Origin: an uncultured Paracoccaceae bacterium
Lineage (GTDB): Bacteria > Pseudomonadota > Alphaproteobacteria > Rhodobacterales > Rhodobacteraceae
Length of the DNA stretch: 64,000 nt
Direction of reading: 5' to 3'
NCBI GenBank assembly: GCA_937872465.1
Contig: CALMSR010000040.1
Coordinates: 142,279-206,278, forward strand
Shown here: positions 17,274 through 27,204 of the stretch, piece by piece
Layout of the letters: the number at the start of each line of letters is the position of its first letter
How positions within the stretch are numbered: position 1 is the stretch's first letter
Program-made: the position numbers and the translations under genes
Notes under the pieces: generated by a model
Databases searched by the model: none
Told to the model about the DNA's origin: nothing
What the model saw: only the letters and a program-made list of their open reading frames with translations

Positions 17274-17294
17274 ACCCTCCGGGAGGAACTACCA

Positions 17295-18365
17295 ATGGCA
17301 TCCAGTCTGCTGCGCTCCGACCGAGCGGGGTGGGGCTTTGCGATTCCCGCCTTCGCCCTGATCGGCACCTTCATCGTCCTGCCCTTCTTCTTCGCCTTCT
17401 ATCTGTCGCTGACCAACCAGCGCCTGATCTCGCCCAATCCCACGGAATTCGTCGGGATCGACAATTACCGCAACCTGCTCGGCGTGGCCGTGGTCACGCT
17501 GGAGCCGGAGCGGGGCGACGACGGCACGGTCCTGCGGGACGAGGACGGGAACATCGAATATCCGAGCCTGCGCTCGGTCACGCGGAACGACGACACGCCG
17601 CAGTATCGCGGCATGCGCGAATGGTTCCGGTGGTCTTCGGGCGACGACGCGCGCGTGGTGATCGCCCGCGACGTGGTCTTCATGAAGGCGCTGGTCAACA
17701 CCTTCACCTTCGTTCTGGTCGTGGCACCGTGCCAGGCGGCGCTGGCGCTCGGGCTGGCGCTGCTCATCAACCAGCGGCTGCGCGGCATCAACGTCTTCCG
17801 CGGCATCTACTACATGCCGGTGGTGGTCTCCATCGTCGTCGTCTCGCTGCTCTGGCGATTCATCTACGACGGCCAGGACGGGCTGCTGAACAACCTCCTG
17901 TCGGGCCTGACCTTCGGAATGTTCCAGCCGGTCGACTGGCTCGGCAATCCCTCGACGGCGCTGGGATCGATCATCGTCATGTCGATCTGGCAGGCGGTGG
18001 GCTTTCACATGGTGATCTGGCTCGCCGGGCTGCAGACGATCTCGCCGACGCTCTACGAGGCGGCCGATATCGAGGGCGCGACCAAGTGGCAGCGGTTCCG
18101 CTTCGTCACCTGGCCCGGGCTGCGCAACACCGCCGTGCTGATCCTGATCGTCATCACCATGCAATGCTTCGCGCTCTTCGCGCAGATCGACGTGATGACC
18201 AAGGGCGGGCCGCTGGATTCGACGCAGACGCTCGTGTTCCAGGCGGTCGAGCGCGGCTACGGCAAGCAGGACATCTCGGGCGGCTCGACCATCTCGGTCC
18301 TGCTCTTCCTGATCGTGCTCTGCATCTCGCTCATTCAACGCTGGCTGACACGGGAGAGAACGTGA
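17295..18365 (+). CDS. Sugar ABC transporter permease (MalF/UgpA-like)
   Basis: This 356-residue inner-membrane protein has six hydrophobic helices and an EAA loop (TLYEAADIEGATKWQRFRFVTWPGL near 253-277). Between helices 1 and 2 it carries an enlarged polar loop (about residues 48-125, rich in Asp, Arg and Gly), making it longer than the usual 290-300 residues of UgpA-type subunits and recalling the periplasmic insert of MalF. GGGAGG lies before the ATG at 17295. Its stop overlaps the next gene by TGATG. Confidence 0.9.
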   Translation: MASSLLRSDRAGWGFAIPAFALIGTFIVLPFFFAFYLSLTNQRLISPNPTEFVGIDNYRNLLGVAVVTLEPERGDDGTVLRDEDGNIEYPSLRSVTRNDDTPQYRGMREWFRWSSGDDARVVIARDVVFMKALVNTFTFVLVVAPCQAALALGLALLINQRLRGINVFRGIYYMPVVVSIVVVSLLWRFIYDGQDGLLNNLLSGLTFGMFQPVDWLGNPSTALGSIIVMSIWQAVGFHMVIWLAGLQTISPTLYEAADIEGATKWQRFRFVTWPGLRNTAVLILIVITMQCFALFAQIDVMTKGGPLDSTQTLVFQAVERGYGKQDISGGSTISVLLFLIVLCISLIQRWLTRERT

Positions 18366-19243
18366 TGGCGACCATTTCCCAGGACAACCACGGGCTGCGC
18401 CTCGCCGTCCGGTACCTCGTGCTCGTTCTCGTCGCGGTGATCTTCATCTTTCCGCTGGTCTTCATGGTCGTCAGCTCGCTGAAGCCCGACCAGCAATTGC
18501 TGAGCGACACGGGCAGCCTCCGGGCCTTCCTGCCGGTCGGCGACATCGGGCTCAGCAACTACACCCATGCCTTCCAGCGGGCGCCGGTGGGATTGTTCGT
18601 GTTCAATTCCGTCTTCGTCACCGGGCTGACGGTGCTGATCTGCCTCCTGGTCTGCTCGCTCGCCGCATTCGCCTTCGTCTTCCTCGAATGGCGCGGCCGG
18701 GCGGTCGTGCTCTCGATCATCCTCGCGACGCTGATCGTGCCGTTCGAGACCATCGCGATCCCGCTGCTCCTTCTGGTCTCCAAGCTGCCCTGGATCGGGC
18801 TCTCGGGCATCGAGCACGGCTGGCTCAACACCTACCGGGTGCAGATCCTGCCCTGGGCGGCCGACGGCCTGACGATCTTTCTCTTCGTGCAGTACTTCAA
18901 GGACCTGCCGCGGGAGCTGATCGAGGCCAGCCGGGTCGAGGGCGCGACCTGGCTGCAGGTCTACCTGAAGGTGGTCATGCCGCTGGCCGGGCCGGTCCTC
19001 GCCACCGCCGCCATCCTCAAGTTCCTGGTGATGTACAACCAGTACCTCTGGCCCCTCATCGTGGTTCAGGACGAGGCCTACCGGCCGGTCATGGTCGGGT
19101 TGCAGTACTTCTTCCAGCTCAACACCGCCTGGGGCGAGATCATGGCCTATCTCTCGCTGATCACCGTCCCGGTGCTGGCCTTCTATCTCGTGTTGCAGCG
19201 CGCCTTCATCGCGTCGATCGCCTCGACCGGCGTGAAGGGATGA
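18365..19243 (+). CDS. Sugar ABC transporter permease (MalG/UgpE-like)
   Basis: This 292-residue membrane protein has six hydrophobic helices. The EAA motif reads ELIEASRVEGATWLQVYLKVVMPLAGP near 181-207. A short cytoplasmic N-terminus precedes helix 1, as in MalG-type partners. It starts inside the stop of the first permease (TGATG at 18363-18367) and its own stop overlaps a possible start of the glycosidase gene by ATGA. With the previous permease it forms the channel of the CUT1 importer. Confidence 0.9.
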   Translation: MATISQDNHGLRLAVRYLVLVLVAVIFIFPLVFMVVSSLKPDQQLLSDTGSLRAFLPVGDIGLSNYTHAFQRAPVGLFVFNSVFVTGLTVLICLLVCSLAAFAFVFLEWRGRAVVLSIILATLIVPFETIAIPLLLLVSKLPWIGLSGIEHGWLNTYRVQILPWAADGLTIFLFVQYFKDLPRELIEASRVEGATWLQVYLKVVMPLAGPVLATAAILKFLVMYNQYLWPLIVVQDEAYRPVMVGLQYFFQLNTAWGEIMAYLSLITVPVLAFYLVLQRAFIASIASTGVKG

Positions 19244-19254
19244 CGGGGGGCACC

Positions 19255-20247
19255 ATGGTTCTTGCACTCGACACGCATTGGATCTGGGACAGCTGGTACG
19301 CCCATGATGGCGAACGCTGGCACGGCTACTTCCTCAAGGCTCCGAAGAGCCTCGGGGATCCGCAGCTCCGGCACCGCAACGCCCGCCACGGCCACGCGGT
19401 CAGCGACGACCTGGTCAGCTGGACGCATCTCGGCACCTGCCTCGAGCCCTCCGGGGGCCCGGGCTGGGACGATTGCACCACCTGGACGGGATCGGTCCTG
19501 CAGGGTCCGGACGGGACATGGCACCTCTTCTATACCGGCGCCTCGCAGGCGGAGGACGGGCTCTACCAGCGCATCGGCCACGCGGTCTCGACCGACATGC
19601 ACAGCTGGAAGCGGGTCGGCGAGGCGCCCTGCCTCGACCTGGCCGGCCCCCATGCCGCCAGCTACGAGGCCTCCTTCGAGGACGGCTTGTGGCACGACCG
19701 GGCGATGCGCGATCCCTGGGTCATGGCCGATCCCGACGGCGACGGCTGGCTGATGTTCTTCACCGCCCGCGCCGCGGGGGTGATGGAGCCCAATGCCGGC
19801 GGCGCCATCGGCTTCGCGACCTCGCCCGACCTCTTTGACTGGGTCCTTGAGCCGCCGGTCTTCGTCGGCGGCTACGGCCAGCTGGAGGTGCCGCAGGTCT
19901 TCGAGCAGGGCGGCCGGTGGTATTGCCTGTTCTGCACCGCCGCCGAGCATTTCTCGAAGGACCAGGCGGAGACCCATCCCGGCGGCCCGGTCTCCGGCTC
20001 GCATTATCTGATCGGGGAGAGCCCCCGCGGGCCGTGGCGGATCGCCCCGGGGCATTTCCTCGACGGCGCGCTGCCCTGCCGTCGCTATGCCGCGCGCATC
20101 CTGAAGACGGATGCGGGGCTGAAGATCATCGGTTTCGCCGATCACCCGGCGGGCCATTTCGTGGGCGAGGTCACGAATCCCGACCCGGTGGAAATCGATG
20201 CGGACGGAATGCTCCGCGTCCAGGGCGCGCAGCTTGCGGCCGAGTGA
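19255..20247 (+). CDS. Beta-propeller glycoside hydrolase, GH32-like
   Basis: This protein of about 330 residues lacks a signal peptide, so it acts on imported sugar in the cytoplasm. Three motifs match the five-bladed GH32/GH68/GH43 group, numbered from ATG 19255: WIWDSW with candidate nucleophile D12, RDPW at 152-155 with the transition-state Asp, and EVPQ with candidate acid/base E211. Blade-like repeats such as GTWHLFYTG and GDGWLMFFT support the fold. GH32 enzymes cleave sucrose, fructans and related fructosides. An ATG at 19240 overlapping the permease stop is an alternative start; 19255 is preferred because GGGGGG lies just upstream. Exact family and substrate are not certain. Confidence 0.78.
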   Translation: MVLALDTHWIWDSWYAHDGERWHGYFLKAPKSLGDPQLRHRNARHGHAVSDDLVSWTHLGTCLEPSGGPGWDDCTTWTGSVLQGPDGTWHLFYTGASQAEDGLYQRIGHAVSTDMHSWKRVGEAPCLDLAGPHAASYEASFEDGLWHDRAMRDPWVMADPDGDGWLMFFTARAAGVMEPNAGGAIGFATSPDLFDWVLEPPVFVGGYGQLEVPQVFEQGGRWYCLFCTAAEHFSKDQAETHPGGPVSGSHYLIGESPRGPWRIAPGHFLDGALPCRRYAARILKTDAGLKIIGFADHPAGHFVGEVTNPDPVEIDADGMLRVQGAQLAAE

Positions 20248-20259
20248 GGAGGAAGCGCA

Positions 20260-21333
20260 ATGGCAACCATAAGATTGAAGGACGTTCGCAAGAACTACGG
20301 CGAGGTCCAGGTCATCAAGGGGGTGAACATCGACATCGACGAGGGCGAGTTCGTCGTCTTCGTCGGCCCCTCGGGCTGCGGCAAGTCGACCCTGCTGCGG
20401 ATGATCGCCGGGCTGGAGGACATCTCGTCGGGCACGCTGGAGATCGGCGGCCGTGTCGTCAACGACCTGCCCCCGAAGGAACGCGGCATCGCCATGGTGT
20501 TCCAGTCCTACGCCATCTTCCCGCATATGACGGTGCGCGAGAACGTGGCCTTCGGCCTGACGCTCAGCGGCACGCCCAAGGCCGAGAAGGAGCGGAAGGT
20601 GGCCGAGGCCGCCCGCATCCTGCAGATGGAACACCTGCTCGACCGGCGCCCCTCGCAGCTGTCGGGCGGGCAGCGCCAGCGCGTCGCCATCGGCCGCGCC
20701 ATCGTGCGCGACCCCGCCGTGTTCCTCTTCGACGAGCCGCTGTCGAACCTCGACGCGGCGCTGCGCATGGACATGCGGATGGAGATCGGCAAGCTCCACC
20801 AGTCGCTCAACGCCTCGATGATCTACGTGACCCACGACCAGGTGGAGGCCATGACCCTGGCCGACAAGATCGTCGTCCTGCGCGGCGGCGAGGTCATGCA
20901 GATCGGCTCGCCGATGGAGCTCTACCACAATCCCGCGAACCTCTTCGTCGCGGGCTTTCTCGGGGCGCCGTCGATGAACTTCATGACCGTGGACGTGCGC
21001 GACCTGGGCGCCGAGGGCGCGACCATCGCCAATGGCTCGCTCGACCCGATCTCGGTCGGGACCAAGGGGCGACCGATCGTCAAGGGCGGCAAGGCGACCC
21101 TGGGGATCCGGCCCCAGTACATACAACCCACCGCACCGGACCAGGGCATGCTGCACGGCACCGTGGCCCTGACCGAACGGCTGGGAAGCGAGACGGTCGT
21201 GGACGTCACCTTGCGGGACGGAAGCCAGGTGATCGCGGCGATCGCCGAGGACCGCGTGCTTCAGCCGGGATCGGAGATCGGATTGTCCTTCGACCCGGCA
21301 CTGGCACATCTCTTCGACGAAGCGCTGACGTAG
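20260..21333 (+). CDS. Sugar ABC transporter ATP-binding protein (UgpC/MalK family)
   Basis: This 357-residue ATPase has all nucleotide-binding motifs: Walker [11 protein letters not shown]-loop VFQSYAIFP, signature [15 protein letters not shown], Walker [13 protein letters not shown] and switch THD. Residues about 235-357 form the OB-like MOI/TOBE regulatory domain found in MalK and UgpC. GAGGAAG precedes the ATG, 12 nt after the glycosidase stop. It completes the importer, giving the order regulator, binding protein, two permeases, hydrolase, ATPase. Confidence 0.94.
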   Translation: MATIRLKDVRKNYGEVQVIKGVNIDIDEGEFVVFVGPSGCGKSTLLRMIAGLEDISSGTLEIGGRVVNDLPPKERGIAMVFQSYAIFPHMTVRENVAFGLTLSGTPKAEKERKVAEAARILQMEHLLDRRPSQLSGGQRQRVAIGRAIVRDPAVFLFDEPLSNLDAALRMDMRMEIGKLHQSLNASMIYVTHDQVEAMTLADKIVVLRGGEVMQIGSPMELYHNPANLFVAGFLGAPSMNFMTVDVRDLGAEGATIANGSLDPISVGTKGRPIVKGGKATLGIRPQYIQPTAPDQGMLHGTVALTERLGSETVVDVTLRDGSQVIAAIAEDRVLQPGSEIGLSFDPALAHLFDEALT

Positions 21334-21394
21334 CGGGACGTCTCCTGCGCCCGGACTGGCCGGACTGGCGCTGGAGGGCCGCCCCCCCGCGGCC

Positions 21395-21423
21395 GGGCCG
21401 GAGGCGAAACACGCCTCCGGCCC
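21395..21423. terminator. Strong hairpin between convergent genes
   Basis: GGGCCGGAGGCG (21395-21406) pairs perfectly with CGCCTCCGGCCC (21412-21423) round the loop AAACA, a 12-bp GC stem. It lies 62 nt after the sugar operon and 76 nt before the end of the convergent receiver gene, so it can serve both strands. No T-run follows. It is the clearest end signal for the sugar operon. Confidence 0.65.
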
Positions 21424-21498
21424 ACGCGCGCTGTCCCGGACCCTCAGACCAGCCGGAGCGGGAAATTCCGGGCATCCGCACCACCGCGGGGCGGAAGG

Positions 21499-21912
21499 TC
21501 ACGTGCCCGAGGCACGGGCGCGCTGCCTGGTGAGATGGCGCCCGCCGTAATGCTCCACGAGCGCGGCCATGTCGTCGAGTTTCAGGGGCGCACGCATCAG
21601 CGCGCGCGCGTTCGGGATCAGCTCGAAGATCGTGCTGTCGGAAAAGAAGCTCTCGGCGGTCACCGCGATGATGGGCACGCCGGGGTCGCGGTAGGTCGCG
21701 AAATCCGCCACCTCGAAGGCCGCGCCGGCCGGCAACTCCATGTCGAGCACCACCGCGCCGTAGCTGCGGCTGCGCAGCGCGGCATAGGCCTCCGCCGCGG
21801 AGGTGGCCAGCGTGCTCCGCACGCCATGGCGCCGGAGAAACCCCGCCCAGACCCCGGCGAGGTCGGCGTCCGCTTCGACGATCAGGATGTCCACTCGGCC
21901 CCGCTTCTCCAT
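21499..21912 (-). CDS. Stand-alone response-regulator receiver-like protein
   Basis: This 137-residue cytosolic protein consists almost entirely of one CheY-like domain. The phospho-accepting Asp is D57 in VVLDMELP, acidic E13 and D15 lie in IVEADAD, and T85 is the conserved Thr/Ser. The conserved Lys before the cis-Pro is missing: MRAPLK has Ala108 before Pro109. Loss of this Lys usually weakens phosphorylation-driven switching. A basic tail (LTRQRARASGT) ends the protein. No kinase or output gene is adjacent. An ATG ten codons upstream is possible, but 21912 begins right at the domain. Confidence 0.75.
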   Translation of the reverse strand: MEKRGRVDILIVEADADLAGVWAGFLRRHGVRSTLATSAAEAYAALRSRSYGAVVLDMELPAGAAFEVADFATYRDPGVPIIAVTAESFFSDSTIFELIPNARALMRAPLKLDDMAALVEHYGGRHLTRQRARASGT

Positions 21913-22036
21913 TGGCGCGGCCCCCGGACCGCGCAGCCCCATGTTATCACGGGGATTTGCCGGCCGCAGCTTGGAAAACGCAGTTCGGGGCGTTTGCCGG
22001 GGGAAATCCGGCGGCCCCGGTGCCTCCGGCGCCGCC

Positions 22037-22555
22037 TCAGGCGCCGCGCCTCGGTTCGGGGCGCAGCATCCGCAGCAGCACATCGGTCTTCGCGACGAAA
22101 TGCTGCCACAGCGCGCCGGCGGCATGCAGCGCCACGGTGAGGATGATCAGGGGCTTGGCGAGTTCGTGGATCGCGCCCATCGCGGAGACGCCGGCGAACC
22201 AGGCCAGCGCGCCGGTGAGCGGCATGGCGAAGATCACGCCGTAGAGCACCAGATGCGCCGCCCCGGCGATCCGCCGCTGCCAGGCCGATTCCCCCGGAGG
22301 CGCCGGCGGAACCCCGTGGCGCATCCGGATTGCGAACCGCAGGACCGCGAGCGCCAGGACCGCGAGCCCGACATAGACATGGAGGTTCGCGGCCGAGAGC
22401 TCGGCGGCGGTGGCTTCGGTACCGCGCCGGACGGCGCGATAGGCGGGCACTATGGCTTCGCCGAAGATCAGCTGGAAGGTCACCAGCGCGGCGATGAGCC
22501 AGTGGAGCGCGATCTGCGCGGTGGAATAGCCGGTGGGCCGTGTCTGCGGTGCCAT
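22037..22555 (-). CDS. Cytochrome b561
   Basis: This 172-residue inner-membrane protein has four hydrophobic helices. Histidines placed for two b-type hemes are visible in helix 1 (IALHWLIA), helix 2 (NLHVYVG), helix 3 (AHLVLYG) and helix 4 (ALHAAGALWQHF). The family carries electrons from quinol to partner proteins such as superoxide or to cytochromes. Length is normal. It is divergent from the thiolase, with 183 nt between them that should hold both promoters. Confidence 0.9.
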   Translation of the reverse strand: MAPQTRPTGYSTAQIALHWLIAALVTFQLIFGEAIVPAYRAVRRGTEATAAELSAANLHVYVGLAVLALAVLRFAIRMRHGVPPAPPGESAWQRRIAGAAHLVLYGVIFAMPLTGALAWFAGVSAMGAIHELAKPLIILTVALHAAGALWQHFVAKTDVLLRMLRPEPRRGA

Positions 22556-22738
22556 GAAATCCTCTCGATCTGGAAACGGAACCGGTGGTCTGGCGGGCCG
22601 GCGCCGGGTGCGACGCGCCTCGTCGGTCTTCCAACGCAGCGGCGCGCCGCTTCCGTCGCGACACCGGCGAAAGCCCTTGCGATCGGCGGCGGGCCGCGCG
22701 AGGCTCGGGCCTCGGATCAGCCCGGGGAGGGAACGGCC

Positions 22739-23917
<1,179 letters not shown>

Positions 23918-24008
23918 AGCCGTTTCCGGCCGGGCCCGTCGGGACGCACGGGCAACGAGCGTCGGCCTGGGGGGCGGGGGCGGGAAAAAGGGTCGCGCGG
24001 GGATGCCG

Positions 24009-25664
24009 TCACGCCTCCGCGAGGATCCAGCGTGCGGCCTTCTCGGCCATCATCAGCACCGGCGCATTGGTGTTGCCGCTGGTGATCAGCGGCATCGCGC
24101 CCGCATCGACCACCCGCAGGCCGCCGATGCGCCCGCCGCGTCCGTCGCGCATCCGCAGGCGCGGGTCGAGCACCGCCTGCGGGTCTTCGTCCCGGCCCAT
24201 CGCCGTGGTGCCGACCGGATGGAAGATGGTGGTGCCGATGTCGCCCGCGGCGCGCACGAGATCCGCGTCGGTCTGAAAGCCCGGCCCCGGCTTCCATTCC
24301 TGCGGCCGGAAGCGCGCCAGCGCCGGCTGCGCGACGATGCGCCGCGTCACCCGCAGGCTCTCGGCGGCCACCGTGCGGTCCTCCTCGGTGGAGAGATAGT
24401 TCGGCCGGATCCGCGGCGGGTCACCGGGCTCGGCGCTGGCGATCGCGACGTTGCCGCGGCTGGTGGGGTTGAGGTTGCAGACGCTGGCGGTGATCGCCGG
24501 GAAATCGTGCAGCCCCTCGCCGAAGGCCTCGAGGCTCAGCGGCTGGACGTGGTATTCCAGATTGGCGTGGTTCAGCCCCGGCCGCGAGCGGGTGAAGACG
24601 CCGAGCTGGCTCGGCGCCATGCTCATGGGCCCGGTCCGCCTCAGCGCGTATTCCAGCGCGATCGCCGCCTTGCCGGCGAGGCTGCGCGCGGTGGTGTTCA
24701 GCGTCCTGGTGCCCGAGACCCGGAAGACGGTGCGCAATTGCAGGTGGTCCTGGAGATTGCCGCCGACGCCCGGCAGATCCGCCCGGACCTCGATGCCATG
24801 GTCGCCGAGCAGCGCCGCCGGCCCCAGCCCGGAGAGCTGCAGGATCTTGGGGCTGTTGACCGCCCCGGCGGCGAGGATCACCCCGCGCCGCGCCCGCACC
24901 GACAGCGTCTCGCCGCCGCGCGCGAGCTCGACCCCCGCGCAGAGGAGCCCGCCGTCCGGGCCGTGCCCGAGGCTGAGCCGCCGGGTCTCCGCCCCGGTCC
25001 AGATCGTGAGGTTCGGCCGGCCCCGCGCGGGGCGCAGGAAGGCGCTCGCGGCGTTCCAGCGCCAGCCGCGCCGCTGGTTCACCTCGAAATAGCCCACCCC
25101 CTCGTTGTCGCCGTCGTTGAAATCGGCCCGCGCCGGGATGCCCGCCTCCTGCGCCGCCGCGCTGAAGGCGTCGAGGATCTCCCAGCTCAGCCGCTGCTTC
25201 TCGATCCGCCATTCGCCCGCCGCGCCGTGCAGCCGGTTGAACGCCGGATCCGCCCCCGGCCCGGCGCGCCAGTGGCTCTCATGGGCAATGAAATCCGGCA
25301 GGACATTGTCCCAGGCCCAGTCCGGCTCTCCGGTCAGTTCGGCCCAGGCATCGTAGTCGCGCGCCTGGCCGCGCATGTAGATCATGCCGTTGATCGAGGA
25401 GCATCCGCCGAGCACCCGCCCGCGCGGATAGCGCAGGCTGCGCCCGTTCAGCCCCGGCTCGGCCTCGGTCGCATACATCCAGTCGGTGCGCGGGTTGCCG
25501 ATGCAATAGAGATAGCCGACGGGGATGTGGATCCAGGGATAATTGTCCCGCCCCCCCGCCTCGACCAGCAGCACGCGCCGCTCGCCCGAGGCGCTCAGCC
25601 GGTTGGCCAGGAGGCAGCCCGCCGTGCCGGCCCCGACGATGACGTGATCGAATTCCTCCGACAT
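24009..25664 (-). CDS. GMC family FAD-dependent oxidoreductase (choline dehydrogenase-like)
   Basis: This 551-residue flavoenzyme has an N-terminal FAD site DHVIVGAGTAGCLLANRL (residues 6-23) and the GMC signatures GRVLGGCSSINGM near 81-93 and GAVNSPKILQLSG near 262-274. The catalytic pair is present at the C-terminus: HPVGTTAMG near 475 and the Asn in TSGNTNAPVLMMAE near 530. Family members oxidise alcohols such as choline or alkyl, glycol and aryl alcohols. No betaine genes adjoin it, so the substrate is open. The start at 25664 gives the standard N-terminus. Confidence 0.9.
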   Translation of the reverse strand: MSEEFDHVIVGAGTAGCLLANRLSASGERRVLLVEAGGRDNYPWIHIPVGYLYCIGNPRTDWMYATEAEPGLNGRSLRYPRGRVLGGCSSINGMIYMRGQARDYDAWAELTGEPDWAWDNVLPDFIAHESHWRAGPGADPAFNRLHGAAGEWRIEKQRLSWEILDAFSAAAQEAGIPARADFNDGDNEGVGYFEVNQRRGWRWNAASAFLRPARGRPNLTIWTGAETRRLSLGHGPDGGLLCAGVELARGGETLSVRARRGVILAAGAVNSPKILQLSGLGPAALLGDHGIEVRADLPGVGGNLQDHLQLRTVFRVSGTRTLNTTARSLAGKAAIALEYALRRTGPMSMAPSQLGVFTRSRPGLNHANLEYHVQPLSLEAFGEGLHDFPAITASVCNLNPTSRGNVAIASAEPGDPPRIRPNYLSTEEDRTVAAESLRVTRRIVAQPALARFRPQEWKPGPGFQTDADLVRAAGDIGTTIFHPVGTTAMGRDEDPQAVLDPRLRMRDGRGGRIGGLRVVDAGAMPLITSGNTNAPVLMMAEKAARWILAEA

Positions 25665-25795
25665 GCATCGATTTATGGACGCGGCATGGACCACCCGCAA
25701 GGCGCCGCGCGCGGGCGGCTTCGTTTTGGGGTCGCGGCCCCGGTGGCGGTGATCTAAGCTCCCGCCCAGCCCTTTGGTGCTTGCGGGAGGCCTCC

Positions 25796-26608
25796 ATGGC
25801 GAACGAGCTGGCGGGAAAATCGGTGATCGTGACCGGCGCCGCCAACGGCTTCGGCCTCGCGGTCGCGCGCCGCTTCGTGCGGGCGGGCGCCTCCGTGGTG
25901 ATGGCCGACCACGAGGAGGCCAAGCTCGACTCGGAGGTCGCGGCGCTCACGAGCGAGGAGCTCGACGGGCGGGCGATCGCCTTCGTCGGCGATCTGCGCG
26001 AGAAGCTCTCCATGACCAACCTGATCGCCGCGACCATCGACGCCAATGACGGCATCGACATCCTGGTCAATGCCGCGCGCCTGCTGCTGCCTTCCGACCC
26101 GCTGGCGCCGGAGACCGATCATTTCGAAGAGACGCTGCAGCACAACGTGCTCGCGAACCTGCGGCTCAGCCAGATCGCCGCCCGGCGCATGATCGAGCAT
26201 GCCACCGAGGAGACCCCGACCCCGTCCGACCGGGCGATCGTCAATCTCAGCTCGGTCTTCGGCCGGCGCGCCCTGCCGGAGCTCTTCGCCTATTCGGTGA
26301 GCTGCGCGGCGCTGGAGCAGCTGACCCGCTGCCTGGCGCTGGCCTTCGCCAGCCATCGGATCCGGGTGAACGCCGTCGCCGTCGGCGGCACGATGACCCG
26401 GGCGCTCTCCAAGGCCCTGCCCGAGATCGAGGATCTCGCCGACGCCCTGGCCGAGGTCACGCCGCTCGGGCGCCTCGGCGACACCAGCGAGGTGGCGGAG
26501 GCGGCGCTCTATCTCGCCTCGCCCGCGGCGAGCTTCGTCACCGGCCAGATCCTCGGCGTCGACGGCGGCCGGCCGCTGCTCGACCCGCTCGAGGGCGCGG
26601 CGATCTGA
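25796..26608 (+). CDS. Short-chain dehydrogenase-like protein lacking the catalytic Lys
   Basis: This 270-residue protein has a Rossmann fold with nucleotide motif TGAANGFG at 13-20, Ser152/153 and Tyr166 in YSVSC. In active SDRs the motif is YxxxK; here the Lys position is Cys170. The NNAG motif is also changed, to VNAAR near 91-95. Both changes argue against ordinary dehydrogenase activity, though the NAD(P) pocket looks sound. GGGAGG precedes the ATG. The stop TGA lies inside the left end of repeat A1. It is divergent from the GMC oxidoreductase. Confidence 0.85.
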   Translation: MANELAGKSVIVTGAANGFGLAVARRFVRAGASVVMADHEEAKLDSEVAALTSEELDGRAIAFVGDLREKLSMTNLIAATIDANDGIDILVNAARLLLPSDPLAPETDHFEETLQHNVLANLRLSQIAARRMIEHATEETPTPSDRAIVNLSSVFGRRALPELFAYSVSCAALEQLTRCLALAFASHRIRVNAVAVGGTMTRALSKALPEIEDLADALAEVTPLGRLGDTSEVAEAALYLASPAASFVTGQILGVDGGRPLLDPLEGAAI

Positions 26609-26950
26609 TACCGGCGTCCCCTCCGACTGACCGATCCTGCGGCCTGAGGCCGAGTCTCGGGACAAGGAAAATGCCGCGCCCCGCGCGGCCCGCGCCACCT
26701 TCCCCCCGGGCCGAGAAGGCGAGGCGCCGGTGGCGCCTTGCCCGGTCCGGTCGCCCGGAGGCACAAGCCGCAGGGCGAGGGGGGTGCAGCGTCACCGGCG
26801 GTCGAGGATCGGGACGGGGCGGCCCTGGACGGCGCGTTTGCGCGCCGGCCCCCGGCAGGGCCGGCGCGGCCCGATCGCCACGGGTCGATCGGGCTGGGGA
26901 CACCCTGGCCGCGGGAGGAACAGGAGGCGACGGCGAGGGCCGCGATCTGA
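26605..26950. repeat. Structured intergenic repeat family A, copy 1
   Basis: This gene-free stretch begins CTGATACC, whose TGA is the stop of the SDR gene, and runs towards the convergent small gene at 26959. It shares a core (26775-26945) with 57396-57565, including 62 identical bases (26838-26899). The core forms two strong hairpins, an 11-bp stem CGCGCCGGCCC/GGGCCGGCGCG and a 9-bp stem GCCCGATCG/CGATCGGGC. Compared with copy 2 it has about 90 extra bases near the left end and a decayed right terminus. Confidence 0.8.
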
Positions 26951-26958
26951 GGCCCGCC

Positions 26959-27195
26959 TCAGGCGGGCGGAAGGAAGGCGGCGCCACCGTCGCCCTTGAG
27001 CGCCACCGCGACCAGGATCAGCCCGGCCGCCAGCCCGACGAGGATCCAGATCGCCGGATTGCCGCCGGAGCCGCCCTCCGGCGCATCGGAAGCGACGGCG
27101 ACCGGTGCCTGCGGGGCCGGCGGCGCGCTGGTCTGGGCCGCGGCAGGCGTCACCGCCAGCAGCAGCGCCACGGCGAGGATCGATCGGCGGCGCAT
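26959..27195 (-). CDS. Small exported or membrane-anchored protein
   Basis: This 78-residue protein has an N-terminal signal-like segment (MRRRSILAVALLLAVTPAAAQ), a Pro/Ala-rich spacer and one hydrophobic helix near 48-66 (IWILVGLAAGLILVAVAL). GGAG lies six bases before the ATG at 27195, which is preferred over the ATG two codons upstream. It starts 9 nt after the similar gene 27205-27474, suggesting a duplicated pair. No family is recognised; a single-pass periplasm-facing protein is the most that can be said. Confidence 0.55.
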   Translation of the reverse strand: MRRRSILAVALLLAVTPAAAQTSAPPAPQAPVAVASDAPEGGSGGNPAIWILVGLAAGLILVAVALKGDGGAAFLPPA

Positions 27196-27204
27196 CGGCA
27201 TCTC

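Noticed and set aside
25664..25796. Choline-to-betaine locus assignment for the GMC oxidoreductase
   Set aside because: No betaine aldehyde dehydrogenase, BetI or choline transporter gene is adjacent.
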